From positions 13,778,159 through 13,842,158 of the forward strand of contig OZ025270.1 of NCBI GenBank assembly GCA_964019165.1: DNA of 64,000 nucleotides. Reading direction: 5' to 3'. The DNA comes from Mastigias papua. Taxonomy: Eukaryota; Cnidaria; Scyphozoa; Rhizostomeae; Mastigiidae. This document shows, one piece after another, positions 23,733 to 33,671 of the stretch; the stretch's first letter is position 1, and each line of letters opens with the position of its first letter. The translations under genes and the position numbers were made by a program. The notes under the pieces were generated by a model that saw nothing but the letters and a program-made list of their open reading frames with translations, did no database searches and had not been told where the DNA came from.

Positions 23733-26700
23733 TACGATCAATTCTGATGTATACCAAGGGCAGTCTGGGATTTCTTTAATGCACTTGGTGATTTTTGGGG
23801 CATGTTTGTTCAAAAGTTCAGAAATGCAATCATGATATTGAGACACTAAAACATCAAGGTTGTCTGATGGGGATACACACAGATGTGTTTCTGATAGATC
23901 CTTTTTGAATTTAGCAATATCTATGTCCTTTATTTTCCGAAAAACAATGGTTTTCTTGAGACATTTTGAACAATATAATTTTGCTTGTACTCTGTCCTTT
24001 ATATTTCAAATGCCATTTGGCAAATTCAAATGATGATTTTTCACCCTTGGTACAATGGTGGTTGGTGTGTACAAGACACCCAATTCTCGTAACCATCCTG
24101 TCACTGAAGCGGTATTTTTGAATGAGTTCGCTGATTTTTTGGAAAATATTGTGATGTGTAATGGAAAGCTAATAATTTTGGGAGACTTCAATCTACATGT
24201 AAATGACAGGGAAAATTCCAGTGGCTCAAGATTTCTAGATCTACTGGAATCTGTCGGTCTTGTGAACCATATAAATGTACCTACCCATAACAAAGGAAAC
24301 ACACTTGACCTGATAATCACCAGGAAGGACTGTGATTTTGAAGTACATGATGTGAGAGCTAGTTTCTTCATCTCAGACCACTCATTTGTTAGTGTGAAAA
24401 CAAAATTATATTGTTCAAAATGCATCAAGAAAACCATTGCTTTTCGGAAAATAAAGGACATAGATATTGCTAAATTCAAAAAGGATCTATCAGAAACACA
24501 TCTGTGTGTATCCCCATCAGACAACCTTGATGTTTTAGTGTCTCAATATCATGATTGCATTTCTGAACTTTTGAACAAACATGCCCCAAAAATCACCAAG
24601 TGCATTAAAGAAATCCCAGACTGCCCTTGGTATACATCAGAATTGAACAAACTAAAATGTGAAAGGAGGAAAGCAGAATATAAATGGAGAAAATCTAAGT
24701 CTGAACAAGATCACGAGGCATTCAAAAGATGCAGAAACAGATTCAGGAACAAGTGTGAAACAAAGAAACTAGAATACTACAAAAATAAAGTAGAAAACTG
24801 TGAGGGTGACCAAAAGAAACTGTTCAAGGTTTTAGAATCATTAACAAGTAGGAAAAATGACACTCCCTATCCTGAACATTCATCTGTGGATGAATTAGCT
24901 AACAAGTTTGGTCAATTCTTTATGGAAAAAATTGACAAAGTTAGGAATGATATAACAGAAATATTGCAAAATGAAAACCTGGGTGATCATCATAATTATG
25001 AAAACTGTGAGACATTTAGCCACAATGAATTCAGAGAGTTTGCAGAGCTCAACAGTGATCAGGTAATGAAGTTAATTTCAAAGTGCTCTCCAAAATACTG
25101 TCAGTTAGATCCAGCACCAACAGCAATTATTAAGGATTGTTTGGATATTCTGTTGCCATGTATCACAAAAATTATAAACTTATCACTACAGACTGGAAAT
25201 TTTCCATCAAATTGGAAATGTTCTCTTGTAATTCCACTCTTGAAAAAACTTGGTCTTGATCTTATTTTTAAAAGTTACAGACCAGTCAGTAATTTACCAT
25301 TCATTTCTAAGGTGGTGGAGTCTGCTGCAGTGAAACAGTATAGAGAATATTTAGAAACAAATGACCAAATGCCTAAAAGAAATGATGCATACACAGTATA
25401 CCATAGTACTGAGACCATTTTGACTAGAGTACACTCAGATATCTTACAAAATATGGATAACCAGAGGGTGTCTTTGTTGGTTCTGCTTGATTTAAGTGCT
25501 GCTTTTGACACCTTGGACGTGAATACATTGCAGCAAATCTTTCAACAAAAATTCAAGATCAGTGGTCAGGTCAGTCAATGGTTTCAGTCGTATTTTACAA
25601 ACCGCAAGCAAAGGATTTTGATTAAAGATGTGCTGTCAAATGAATTCGATGTCAAGTATGGTGTGCCACAGGGAAGCTGTGCAGGGCCAGTGATATTTCT
25701 ATCTTATCTGTCATCGTTATATGATCTTATTGCCCAGTATGATGTCAATGTAGGGGGATTTGCAGATGATAATCAACTCTATATATCTTTCAAGCCCAAC
25801 AGTGAAAGTGAATCTGAGGCATTAAATGAAATCACTAATTGTATTGCTGCTGTGAGAAAATGGATGCTACAACATAAACTAAAAATCAATGATGACAAAA
25901 CTGAGCTCATCATTATTGGTGGCAGTAAACAGTTGCCAAAAGTTTCATTAGACAGCATACAAGTAGGTGAATGTACTGTTTCTCCAGTACAGAAAGTAAG
26001 GAACCTTGGTGTCATCTTTGACGAAAACTTATCAATGAAAGATCATGTCAGCAATGTCTGTAAAAAAGGATTCTACCAACTGTATAGATTACGGCAAGTC
26101 AGGAAATACTTCAACCGTAACACCTTTGAAGGTTTAGTTCACGCTTTTGTGACATCACATATTGACTATGGAAATGCTATGTTATTTGGACTGCCTGATG
26201 TCACAATTAAAAAACTAGAGAGACTCCAAAACGCAGCAGCTAGATTGATTTTAAACAAGAGTCGGAGAGATAGTGCCATAGAAATGTTGAAAGAATTACA
26301 CTGGTTACCTATCAGGTATAGGATCTTGTACAAACTTTCATTACTGGTGTTTAAATGCATGAACAATATTGGACCAGCTTATTTAAAGGAATTATTGATC
26401 AGTAAAAAAGCTCCAAGAACTCTTCGATCAACAGAGCTATCCCTACTTGGTATTCCAAGAGTTAAAACTGAGACATTCGGGAAGAGATCATTTGAATATG
26501 CTGCACCTCAAACATGGAACTCTTTGCCTCTCCATATCAGACAGTCCAAGGACATAACTATTTTTAAGAAGGCATTAAAAACTCATTTTTTTGGACAAGC
26601 ATTTAAGTTTTAAATATCTTTTTTTTTTTTTTTTTTTTTTTTTCATTGTAAGTACTTTAATTTTTAGAAAGATTTTGTAATTCTAAGTTATTTTGATTAT

Positions 26701-26832
26701 TTTTTGATTTGATGTAATGCTTTACTTCTATTACTTGTATTTATAAATTGTATGCGCCGCAGAGTATTTTATAATATAGGGGCGCATTATAAAATCAATT
26801 ATGTATTATGTATTATGTATTATTATGTATTA
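23733..26832 (+). mobile_element. CR1/L2-like LINE (E1) inserted in Z2a, with 5' inverted duplication
   Basis: It is bounded by Z2a sequence on both sides, with only AT shared at the breakpoints. The first 270 bp (about 23740-24000) are an inverted copy of about 24400-24645 of the same element. The sense part starts in the endonuclease domain at about 24020. The 3' end has a 22-base T run and finishes in short TATGTAT/TATTATG repeats rather than poly(A), as L2/CR1-type LINEs do. Confidence 0.85.
24055..26613 (+). CDS. LINE ORF2: APE endonuclease (C-terminal half), reverse transcriptase
   Basis: The 852-codon open frame is uninterrupted but 5' truncated; the ATG at 24055 is internal. The APE part keeps LIILGDFNLHVND, PTHNKGNTLDLIIT and FISDHSFVSV, the Asp/Asn and Asp-His catalytic blocks, and lacks the N-terminal motifs. 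RT follows from about residue 330: PAPTAIIKDCLD, YRPVSNLPFISKVVE, LLDLSAAFDTLD, GVPQGSCAGPVIF and GGFADDNQLYISF (the YXDD-type box as FADD). The C-terminal domain has AAARLILNKSRRD and AAPQTWNSLPLHIRQ, typical of CR1/L2-group LINEs. The protein makes cDNA at nicked chromosomal DNA. With ORF1, a promoter and half the endonuclease missing it is a dead-on-arrival copy, yet its frame has no stop, so it inserted recently. Confidence 0.9.
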   Translation: MVVGVYKTPNSRNHPVTEAVFLNEFADFLENIVMCNGKLIILGDFNLHVNDRENSSGSRFLDLLESVGLVNHINVPTHNKGNTLDLIITRKDCDFEVHDVRASFFISDHSFVSVKTKLYCSKCIKKTIAFRKIKDIDIAKFKKDLSETHLCVSPSDNLDVLVSQYHDCISELLNKHAPKITKCIKEIPDCPWYTSELNKLKCERRKAEYKWRKSKSEQDHEAFKRCRNRFRNKCETKKLEYYKNKVENCEGDQKKLFKVLESLTSRKNDTPYPEHSSVDELANKFGQFFMEKIDKVRNDITEILQNENLGDHHNYENCETFSHNEFREFAELNSDQVMKLISKCSPKYCQLDPAPTAIIKDCLDILLPCITKIINLSLQTGNFPSNWKCSLVIPLLKKLGLDLIFKSYRPVSNLPFISKVVESAAVKQYREYLETNDQMPKRNDAYTVYHSTETILTRVHSDILQNMDNQRVSLLVLLDLSAAFDTLDVNTLQQIFQQKFKISGQVSQWFQSYFTNRKQRILIKDVLSNEFDVKYGVPQGSCAGPVIFLSYLSSLYDLIAQYDVNVGGFADDNQLYISFKPNSESESEALNEITNCIAAVRKWMLQHKLKINDDKTELIIIGGSKQLPKVSLDSIQVGECTVSPVQKVRNLGVIFDENLSMKDHVSNVCKKGFYQLYRLRQVRKYFNRNTFEGLVHAFVTSHIDYGNAMLFGLPDVTIKKLERLQNAAARLILNKSRRDSAIEMLKELHWLPIRYRILYKLSLLVFKCMNNIGPAYLKELLISKKAPRTLRSTELSLLGIPRVKTETFGKRSFEYAAPQTWNSLPLHIRQSKDITIFKKALKTHFFGQAFKF

Positions 26833-27790
26833 TCTTGAGTGGCCTTTCAACAATCCGTTTTACAAAGCCCCAGAAATTTCTAGAAATGAACTTGTCATGA
26901 TCGCCATGCGAGATGGAAGAAATAGTATTGGAGGAATCAGATTTCTGGCTTAGCTTAGATCTCAACAGACGAGCGACATATCGTATTTCAGTAGGCGGAG
27001 CAGCTACATATTTCAGGCGTTATAAAGCTTTCTTTAATGAACGGGGGGAATACTCCCTGTATTTTATGACTAGCTCCTTGTCAACATTGGCTCTAACTGT
27101 TCCGTAGTTTTCATTAAAATAGTTGTAAATAGAATTGTTCAATAACCTAAGTATTGTGTCGACATCTGTATTGTCCAAGTTGAAATCAACATTTACAAAA
27201 GTTGATTTAAAGAAGTCATTTGCCATTGACCATTGATCACTTGTCTTCGGTAAATAAACACCAGGTTTTGTGTCAGCAGTGTCTTGATAGTCGAATGGAA
27301 TACAATCCACGTGATCGCTAGCCAGATTTTCATCCAATGAGCTGTTGGTATCAAAATTTGAATTTTCGGGTTCTAACTGATCACCGGTTAGGCCCTCGAT
27401 ATTCCTGCAACGCCTTTGATGCATTTTGAGACCCTTAACCCCTTTGCAAGTCTTTCCGCAGCAACACTTAATAGTTTCCACAATACTTGCCGGATCTTTA
27501 ACTTCCGTCATTGTAGTATTGATCGCGGAATTAGGACCAGGGTTGATAGGCATCCGTTTCTTTCATCTCCATTGGTGACGGCCAAGAGCTTTAAAGTCCT
27601 TACCACAATAGGAGCAAACCACATAAAACAACAAAAACCATAATAAACGTAGACGAAACATGTTTCCTTACATCCAAATTAATTGAAATGTGTGATTGTT
27701 GAACAATATAAATCCTATATAAGCCAAGTGAAAAGCATGTAAACTATCACATGTGCAATCAACGTCCGTACGCCATTGCTCGATGAATAA

Positions 27791-27900
27791 TGAATAATGG
27801 AAACTTCATTTCATTTTCAAATTCTCTACATACAATCATAAACCTCACTATGACTAGGTAGTTTACAATTGGTCAATACTATCGTTGTAATGTAAGAAAT

Positions 27901-27931
<31 letters not shown>

Positions 27932-28129
27932 TTAAAACGACAACAACAACAACAATATCTCTAAGCAGCAATAATATAGCTTAATTAAATAAATAGAAGC
28001 TCTGGACTTTCCCATTCTTTACCTCGTTTGCAAAACACGTAGTATGTAGATCGTATGGCAATGGCTGTTAATGTCCCTGTAATATAGTTTATATGTTTGT
28101 CGTCAAAACCAGTCTCTTTGAGCATGAGA

Positions 28130-28130
<1 letters not shown>
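27791..28130 (-). mobile_element. 3' end fragment of a fourth Z element (Z3)
   Basis: The minus strand encodes the last 50 or so residues of an RLE polyprotein, including AIRSTYYVFCKRGKEWESPE, with a stop near 27985. A 3' untranslated region with the conserved ACAATCATA..CCTCACTA segment and a 29-base A run on the plus strand (27905-27930) follow. The left edge adjoins a degenerate AAT run (27785-27798); the right edge is cut by the long (AAT)n at 28131. Confidence 0.85.

Positions 28131-28179
<49 letters not shown>
28131..28179. repeat. (AAT)n microsatellite
   Basis: Sixteen AAT units between the minus-strand Z3 fragment and the plus-strand D1 element. It is the turning point between the two element arrays. 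Confidence 0.97.
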
Positions 28180-29403
28180 TATAAGGGCAATAAATACGTG
28201 GGCGATCCCTGTCTTAAGATATGGAGCTGGTTTGCTGAAGTGGACAAAGGAAGAACTTGAATGGATGGACAGGAGGACTAGGAAGTTGTTGACAATGTAT
28301 AAAGTCCTGCACCCAAAGAGTGATGTTGCGCGTTTGTATGTACCACGACATAAAGGAGGGAGGGGACTAATTAGTTGCGACACTTGTATCAAGAGTGAAG
28401 AAAACACGTTAGGCTGGTACGTTAAACAAAGTAATGAGCTAATGCTGAAAGTAGTGAGTACTAAGGGGATTATCAAAACGGAGGAAGCAGTAAGGCCGGA
28501 AGATTTCAAACAAATGCTGATCAATGAAAGAGAACATGCCTGGAAGGAGAAAAGAATGCATGGACAATATGCTAGAGAGATGGATGAAAGTGTCGATAAA
28601 GATAAGACCTGGGGATGGCTCAAAAACGGCGGGTTGAAAGGTTGCACAGAGTCACTAATATGTGCTGCGCAGGACCAAGCACTGCGGACAAACTATGTTA
28701 AGCATCACATTGATAATACCGCTGAATCACCTCTGTGTAGGCTCTGTGGGGAAAAAGGAGAAACTGTTAGCCATATAGTGAGTGAATGCAAGATGTTGGC
28801 ACAGCGAGAATACAAGAGGCGACATGATACCATTGCAAGGAAAGTACATTGGGAATTGTGTGGGGAATTTGGCTTAGAGAGGACATCAAAGTGGTATGAG
28901 CATAAACCAGATGGGGTTATAAGAAAGGGAAGTATCAAAGTATTATGGGATTTCACTATCCAGTGTGATCATGAGATTGAAGCACGAAGACCAGACATTG
29001 TATTGGTAAATGAAGAGTTAAAGGAGTGCAAAATCATTGATGTAGCAGTCCCGTGGGATTCTCGTATAAGATCTAAGGAGAGAGAGAAAATTGAAAAGTA
29101 TGGAGACTTGAAAAGAGAAGTAGCAGCCATGTGGGGCATGAAGAAAGTGATTGTCATACCAATTGTTGTCGGTGCGTTGGGGGCAGTGTCAAAGGAATTA
29201 GATAAGTATATAGAGAAGATTGGGATTACTTTGAATATAGGACATGTGCAGAACACAGCAATATTAGGAACAGCGAGAATATTGAGGAAGGTGCTAGAGA
29301 CCTGAAGAGAGTGGGAGTGACTTTGAAACCTTTAGTTACTTGTTGTAATTTGCTTTCAAGGCGTTAACCGGAAAACATCAAACCCGTGATTGTACATATC
29401 TAC

Positions 29404-29405
<2 letters not shown>
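28180..29405 (+). mobile_element. RLE-type non-LTR retrotransposon D1, 5' truncated
   Basis: It carries only the thumb-to-endonuclease part of a D polyprotein plus about 100 bp of 3' untranslated sequence, with (AAT)n at both ends. Confidence 0.88.
28181..29305 (+). CDS. D1 polyprotein C-terminal part: thumb, CCHC knuckle, RLE
   Basis: An open frame of about 375 codons begins inside the thumb (AINTWAIPVLRYGAGLL) right after the microsatellite, so there is no genuine start. It contains HPKSDVARLYVPRHKGGRGL, the conserved KRMHGQYAREM block, the knuckle CRLCGEKGETVSHIVSEC, and the endonuclease core ILWDFT-like VLWDFTIQCD with EARRPDIVLV and IIDVAVPWD (PD-(D/E)XK pattern). It ends ILGTARILRKVLET. 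No stop interrupts it. The piece should not be expressed on its own, since RT and N-terminal domains are absent; it is an insertion truncated during reverse transcription. Confidence 0.85.
   Translation: MRAINTWAIPVLRYGAGLLKWTKEELEWMDRRTRKLLTMYKVLHPKSDVARLYVPRHKGGRGLISCDTCIKSEENTLGWYVKQSNELMLKVVSTKGIIKTEEAVRPEDFKQMLINEREHAWKEKRMHGQYAREMDESVDKDKTWGWLKNGGLKGCTESLICAAQDQALRTNYVKHHIDNTAESPLCRLCGEKGETVSHIVSECKMLAQREYKRRHDTIARKVHWELCGEFGLERTSKWYEHKPDGVIRKGSIKVLWDFTIQCDHEIEARRPDIVLVNEELKECKIIDVAVPWDSRIRSKEREKIEKYGDLKREVAAMWGMKKVIVIPIVVGALGAVSKELDKYIEKIGITLNIGHVQNTAILGTARILRKVLET

Positions 29406-29448
<43 letters not shown>
29406..29448. repeat. (AAT)n microsatellite
   Basis: Fourteen AAT units separating D1 from D2. 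Confidence 0.97.
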
Positions 29449-29449
<1 letters not shown>

Positions 29450-29649
29450 GTTCTAAAGACTGTTATAGCCGGGGTGGCTAAGGAAGATGAGCACCTTATG
29501 CCTAAAAAATGCCCCAAATGGCATGCGCAATATATAGCCTCTGACAGTCCAGTCCAGCTCCTAGCCTTCATGTGGCAGAACCGTTTCGAACAGATAGGAG
29601 TAGGGCAAAAGGCGAGTATATGGCGCCTTCCAGAAAACCATTGCTCCGG

Positions 29650-29771
29650 GTAGACTGAGCTCGTAAGCCATGGTAGGCACTCAGTCTAGGAGAAGGAAAA
29701 CTCTAATTACAAACCAGAGTGGATGGGACTCTTTAGTCTTGGCTGACAGCCCATCTAGGTGATGGTGTCAC
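29650..29771 (+). promoter_or_regulatory. Structured 5' leader of D2
   Basis: TAGACTGAG pairs with CTCAGTCTA (within 29650-29685). GATGGG at 29722-29727 pairs with CCCATC at 29750-29755. GTGA at 29759-29762 pairs with TCAC at 29768-29771. The latter two hairpins recur with changed bases in the other D leaders. Confidence 0.65.
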
Positions 29772-29822
29772 AAATAAAAACACCCAGGAAGGAAAACCCG
29801 TATAACCAACCTACCATTGAAC

Positions 29823-32800
29823 ATGGAAAATTATCAAAGAAAATCATCCCGCATCGCTCGTCGCGCGGTTAAACAAGGAGCGCGTCCCTCAGTGATGGAC
29901 CAGGCTGAGGTCGAAAAATTGGCGACTGGAACAAATTCCTCAACAGAAAGTCTGTATGGTAACCAGAACCAGGAAGATTCCAACCCTGGCCCGTCAGACA
30001 CACCATCACAACAAAGACGAACAAACCGTAAAAGAAGTAAATGGACACGAGAGGAATATAGATATGTCTTGTATGCTTACTACCATGCGCTTGAAAAACC
30101 ATCTGGAACAAACAGCACAGCAAGAGCTTATGAGATATGGAGAAGCAATAACAAAGATGTTAGAACTTACATTGATGCAAATAAGCTAGCAAATGTCAGA
30201 AGAGATATTATAAAGAATAAAAGACTCACTGACATAGAAATTCATAATATTAAAGAAGAAGTTAGAAAAGAGATCGCTATTCAATCCAAAGAAAACACGA
30301 CAGAAGTGCCAAGTATGAACAAAGATCTACCATCAACAACAGAAACAGGTAATACAGTTAGACAGATTATAGAGAACGAAGATACAGTTGCAAAAGAAGC
30401 AAACGATGTACAAACTGAGCAAATTACAGTCGAAGAAATGGGCCAAGAAATGAGTGAAAACCCAGAGAGCATAACACCAAACTTTCAAACTAATGATGTT
30501 GAGATTATGAGGCAGAATATATTGAGGGAGCTGGGAATAGTACAAAATATAGAGATGAACAAGAGAGAGATCCTCCATAAGATCCAAAGCAACAAAAACA
30601 CCAAGTTAAAAATAAAAACGGCGAACATTGCCCTTAAAGAAATATTAAAAATGAGGGAACCAAACCTCAGCGAACTTAACAATTTAATATATGCGGCTGC
30701 AAAGGTAGTAACTGAAGAATGCATAGGTAGTAAGGAGAGAAAAGATAACATAAGAAGGAAACCAATATGGAAGGAGAAAATAGAAAAAGAGATAGAGCAA
30801 ATGCGAGGAGACCTATCTATTATTAGTGAATTACAAAGGGGAATTGATGTTAAAGGAAGGAAATGCAGAAGAATGATTAAAGTACACCAACTCACTAAAG
30901 AGAATATAGCATCAGTGAAAGAAACAATAAAGCAGAAAATGCAGCTCAAAGCGCAGAGAATTAGGAGATACGAAAGAAGATCAAAGTTTTATAGACAGAA
31001 TATGATTTTTAAGACTGATGCAAGGAAATTTTACAGAGAAGTGGGGAAGGAAAAAGTAGCGGTAAAGGATACCCCGCCGATTGAAAAGGTCGAAGAGTTT
31101 TGGAAGGGCATTTGGAGTAATGATAGACCATTCAATGAGAATGCAGAATGGATTAAAACCATAGAGGAAGGTAAAGAACATATTGAAGAACAACAATGGA
31201 TAGATATAAGCACCGAAGAAGTCGAAATGGCTCTAAAAAAATCACACAAATGGAAGTCAGCAGGAGTAGATAAAATAACAAACTTTTGGTTACATTCACT
31301 CTCATACACACATGATCTTCTCGCAGTTCTACTTTCTGAGATCGTAAGAAACCCAGAAAACACCCCAGATTGGCTATCAGAAGGGCTGACTTACTTGCTC
31401 CCCAAAACTACAGAAACATATCAGCCAAAGAACTATAGACCAATAACATGCCTAAGTACAATACACAAGCTGCTCACCTCAATTATCACTGATAGAACAT
31501 ATGCATTCATAGAATCTAATGATCTGTTCCCCATAGAGCAAAAGGGGTGCAAAAGAGGATCATATGGGTGTAAAGATCAACTTCTAATAAATCGAATGGT
31601 CATAGAGAATTGTAAAAGCAGGCAAAGAACGCTCAGTATGGCTTGGATTGACTATCGTAAAGCCTTTGATAGCGTACCTCATAATTGGATAATAAAAACC
31701 CTTCAGTTACAAAAGATCTCTTCAATCATAATCAATTTTTTAAAGGTAAATATGTCATTTTGGAAAACCAATCTTATACTATCACACGAAAATGGTACAC
31801 TTAGATCAAACCCCATCGATGTAAAATGTGGTATCTTTCAGGGGGACTCGCTATCACCCCTTATATTTTGCCTTGCGTTAGCCCCTCTGTCTCAAATACT
31901 GAATGATACAGGATATGGCTATAAGATCCACAACAGAAACATTAATCACCTATTTTACATGGATGACTTGAAGTTATTTGCCAAGAATGATAATGAGCTT
32001 GAGGGACTGCTACAAACAGTAAAGAAATTTAGTGATGATATAGGAATGACATTCGGACTAGACAAATGTGCAAAAGCATCGTTTAAAAGAGGTAAGCTGA
32101 CAAAATCAACATCATTAGAGCTGGACAGGATCACGATCATAAGAGACCTTGATCAAGAAGAGTTTTACAAGTATCTTGGGGTCAATGAATGTGACGGAAT
32201 CCAACATAGCCAATTGAAAGAAACGATAAGGAAAGAATGTTACCGTAGAGTTCGTGCAATACTGAAAACTGAACTTAATTCTGCAAATCGCATAGAAGCT
32301 ATAAACACTCTAGCCATCCCCGTAGTTACATACAGCTTTAACATAGTCAACTGGACACTATCCGATATCAAGAAAATTGATACCAAAATCAGAAAACTCA
32401 TGTCGTGCAACCGGATGCATCATCCAAAGGCTGACGTAGATAGACTTTACATTCCAAGGAAGGATGGGGGCAGGGGATTGATTCAACTAGAACTAAGCCT
32501 GAAAACAGCAACAATTGGCTTACAAAGATACCTTGAAACAACTAAGGACTGGATGCTACAGTTAGTAAATACCCATGAAGGGACCAAAAGAATGCACTCA
32601 GTTAAGAAAGAAAGCAGTAAGTTTGCTGTCGAGCTAAATATAGAAACATCAATGGACGATGACTTACCAAGTGCAATACAAGCTAAGAACCTAAAGAAGA
32701 GAGCCAAACAAGAAGGATTAAAGAAAATATTAGAAACTTGGAAAGGAAAACCTCTTCACGGTCAATATCCAAAACGTAGTCAACAAGCTGATGTTGATCA

Positions 32801-33515
32801 AGAGAAAACAAACCAGTGGTTGCGTGCAACGGGCCTTAAGGCTGAAACAGAAGGTTTTATCATAGCTGCGCAAGACCAAAGCCTGCCCACCAGAAATTAC
32901 CAGTCAAAAATAGTGAAAAATGGGGTTAGTCCCAAATGCCGCTTTTGTGATCAATATGACGAGACAATAGATCATCTAGTTTCAGGATGCCCTATACTGA
33001 CGCCAAAAGAATATAAAGCCAGACATGATAGAGTTGGACAATACTTACATTGGATAATTTGCAAGCATTATGATATGTCGCATTCTGCCAAGTGGTATGA
33101 ACATACAACCCCACCGGTAGTGGAGGGAGAGAACATCACAATACTATGGGACTTCTCAATACATACAGATAGATCGATTCAAGCAAATAAGCCAGACATA
33201 GTCATTAAAGATCACAAGAACAAAACATGCTTTCTTGTTGACATGACAATCCCTACAGATAGAAACATTTCTATTAAAGAATTTGATAAGCTGTCTAAGT
33301 ATAAAGACCTTCAAATTGAGATAGAGCGAATGTGGCATCTTAAGACAACTGTCATACCTATTGTAGTTGGTGCACTTGGCATGGTTAAAAGGGGAATTCA
33401 AAACCATCTAAAATCAATACCTGGAGAGCCAAAGTTACAAGAAATACAAAAAATAGTCCTCACAAGTACGGCACACATTCTCCGCAAAGCACTTTCAATA
33501 CAAAAGAAGACCTGA
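29823..33515 (+). CDS. D2 polyprotein: Myb-like domain, reverse transcriptase, RLE (intact)
   Basis: ATG at 29823 (MENYQRKSSRIARR) is chosen because the preceding in-frame codon is only TTG. In order: a Myb/SANT-like DNA-binding module from about residue 72 (KWTREEYRYVLYAYYHAL ... W), a charged helical region rich in Lys/Glu, RT with WKSAGVDKITNFWLHSL, YRPITCLSTIHKLL, WIDYRKAFDSVPHNW, GIFQGDSLSPLIF and FYMDDLKLF (about residues 707-716), and a thumb with HHPKADVDRLYIPR. HGQYPKRS, the knuckle CRFCDQYDETIDHLVSGC, and the endonuclease core ILWDFSIHTD..IQANKPDIVI...LVDMTIP follow. All catalytic motifs are present and the frame is open throughout, so this copy may still be competent. The domain order is that of R2/R4/NeSL-type elements, and use of AAT repeats recalls Dong (R4 clade), but the clade needs a tree. 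Confidence 0.92.
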   Translation: MENYQRKSSRIARRAVKQGARPSVMDQAEVEKLATGTNSSTESLYGNQNQEDSNPGPSDTPSQQRRTNRKRSKWTREEYRYVLYAYYHALEKPSGTNSTARAYEIWRSNNKDVRTYIDANKLANVRRDIIKNKRLTDIEIHNIKEEVRKEIAIQSKENTTEVPSMNKDLPSTTETGNTVRQIIENEDTVAKEANDVQTEQITVEEMGQEMSENPESITPNFQTNDVEIMRQNILRELGIVQNIEMNKREILHKIQSNKNTKLKIKTANIALKEILKMREPNLSELNNLIYAAAKVVTEECIGSKERKDNIRRKPIWKEKIEKEIEQMRGDLSIISELQRGIDVKGRKCRRMIKVHQLTKENIASVKETIKQKMQLKAQRIRRYERRSKFYRQNMIFKTDARKFYREVGKEKVAVKDTPPIEKVEEFWKGIWSNDRPFNENAEWIKTIEEGKEHIEEQQWIDISTEEVEMALKKSHKWKSAGVDKITNFWLHSLSYTHDLLAVLLSEIVRNPENTPDWLSEGLTYLLPKTTETYQPKNYRPITCLSTIHKLLTSIITDRTYAFIESNDLFPIEQKGCKRGSYGCKDQLLINRMVIENCKSRQRTLSMAWIDYRKAFDSVPHNWIIKTLQLQKISSIIINFLKVNMSFWKTNLILSHENGTLRSNPIDVKCGIFQGDSLSPLIFCLALAPLSQILNDTGYGYKIHNRNINHLFYMDDLKLFAKNDNELEGLLQTVKKFSDDIGMTFGLDKCAKASFKRGKLTKSTSLELDRITIIRDLDQEEFYKYLGVNECDGIQHSQLKETIRKECYRRVRAILKTELNSANRIEAINTLAIPVVTYSFNIVNWTLSDIKKIDTKIRKLMSCNRMHHPKADVDRLYIPRKDGGRGLIQLELSLKTATIGLQRYLETTKDWMLQLVNTHEGTKRMHSVKKESSKFAVELNIETSMDDDLPSAIQAKNLKKRAKQEGLKKILETWKGKPLHGQYPKRSQQADVDQEKTNQWLRATGLKAETEGFIIAAQDQSLPTRNYQSKIVKNGVSPKCRFCDQYDETIDHLVSGCPILTPKEYKARHDRVGQYLHWIICKHYDMSHSAKWYEHTTPPVVEGENITILWDFSIHTDRSIQANKPDIVIKDHKNKTCFLVDMTIPTDRNISIKEFDKLSKYKDLQIEIERMWHLKTTVIPIVVGALGMVKRGIQNHLKSIPGEPKLQEIQKIVLTSTAHILRKALSIQKKT

Positions 33516-33657
33516 ACAGTATAGATAGAATTATGTATTGACCACTGAACTGTATATTAATGTTAGCATACAAGCAAAACACCTTCTTGCTGCCACAGGT
33601 TTCGGGATGATTCCCGGCAGCTTGATTGTACATATCCGAGATAAAAAGACATTTTCA

Positions 33658-33671
33658 AATAATAATAATAA
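33658..33671. repeat. (AAT)n junction D2/D3
   Basis: About four AAT units followed directly by coding sequence of D3. Confidence 0.85.

Larger units (their letters stand above)
21547..27661 (-). pseudogene. Z2a polyprotein, split, deleted and frameshifted
   Basis: The ATG at 27661 gives MFRLRLLWFLLFYVV then the finger CSYCGKDFKALGRHQWR, stopped by TGA at the next Cys codon. The second finger CCCGKTCKGVKGLKMHQRRC is at about 27410-27470. After the LINE insertion, RT motifs follow: LLDLKNAFGEVHHNL (about 23340), RGVLQGDCLSPLIF and FQFADDAAVTT (about 23010). The thumb and the intact knuckle CSFCLQPESLLHIVAGC come next. The RLE block GNSLHPDILL (His where others have Arg) and IIELSVGFETN ends the frame at 21547. 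About 220 bp of the palm is deleted near 23465 relative to Z2b, and a frameshift lies near 22620. It is a third lineage beside ZA and Z1, about as diverged from them as they are from each other. Confidence 0.85.
21386..27790 (-). mobile_element. RLE-type non-LTR retrotransposon Z2a, split by a LINE
   Basis: The 3' part (21386-23732) and 5' part (26833 to about 27790) join seamlessly when compared with Z2b at 53160-53190, where the sequence reads through GGTAAGATCTTGAG. The intervening 3.1 kb is the LINE E1. The 3' untranslated region starts at (AAT)n like the other Z copies. Confidence 0.88.
29449..33657 (+). mobile_element. RLE-type non-LTR retrotransposon D2, full length
   Basis: It has (AAT)n, a 370-bp 5' leader with strong hairpins, a single 1,231-codon ORF, about 140 bp of 3' untranslated region, then (AAT)n again. 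There is no internal stop and no poly(A). Confidence 0.92.

Noticed and set aside
23553..23846. Minus-strand 97-codon frame as a separate LINE protein
   Set aside because: It is the inverted duplicate at the 5' end of E1 fused to Z2a sequence in another frame.
27985..28647. The 220-codon minus-strand frame as one gene
   Set aside because: Only its last 50 or so codons belong to the Z3 element; the rest is the antisense of D1 and a translated (AAT)n run.
29449..29640. HDV-like ribozyme at the start of D2
   Set aside because: Hairpins are present, but no convincing double pseudoknot with a catalytic C could be drawn by eye; left as a test rather than a feature.
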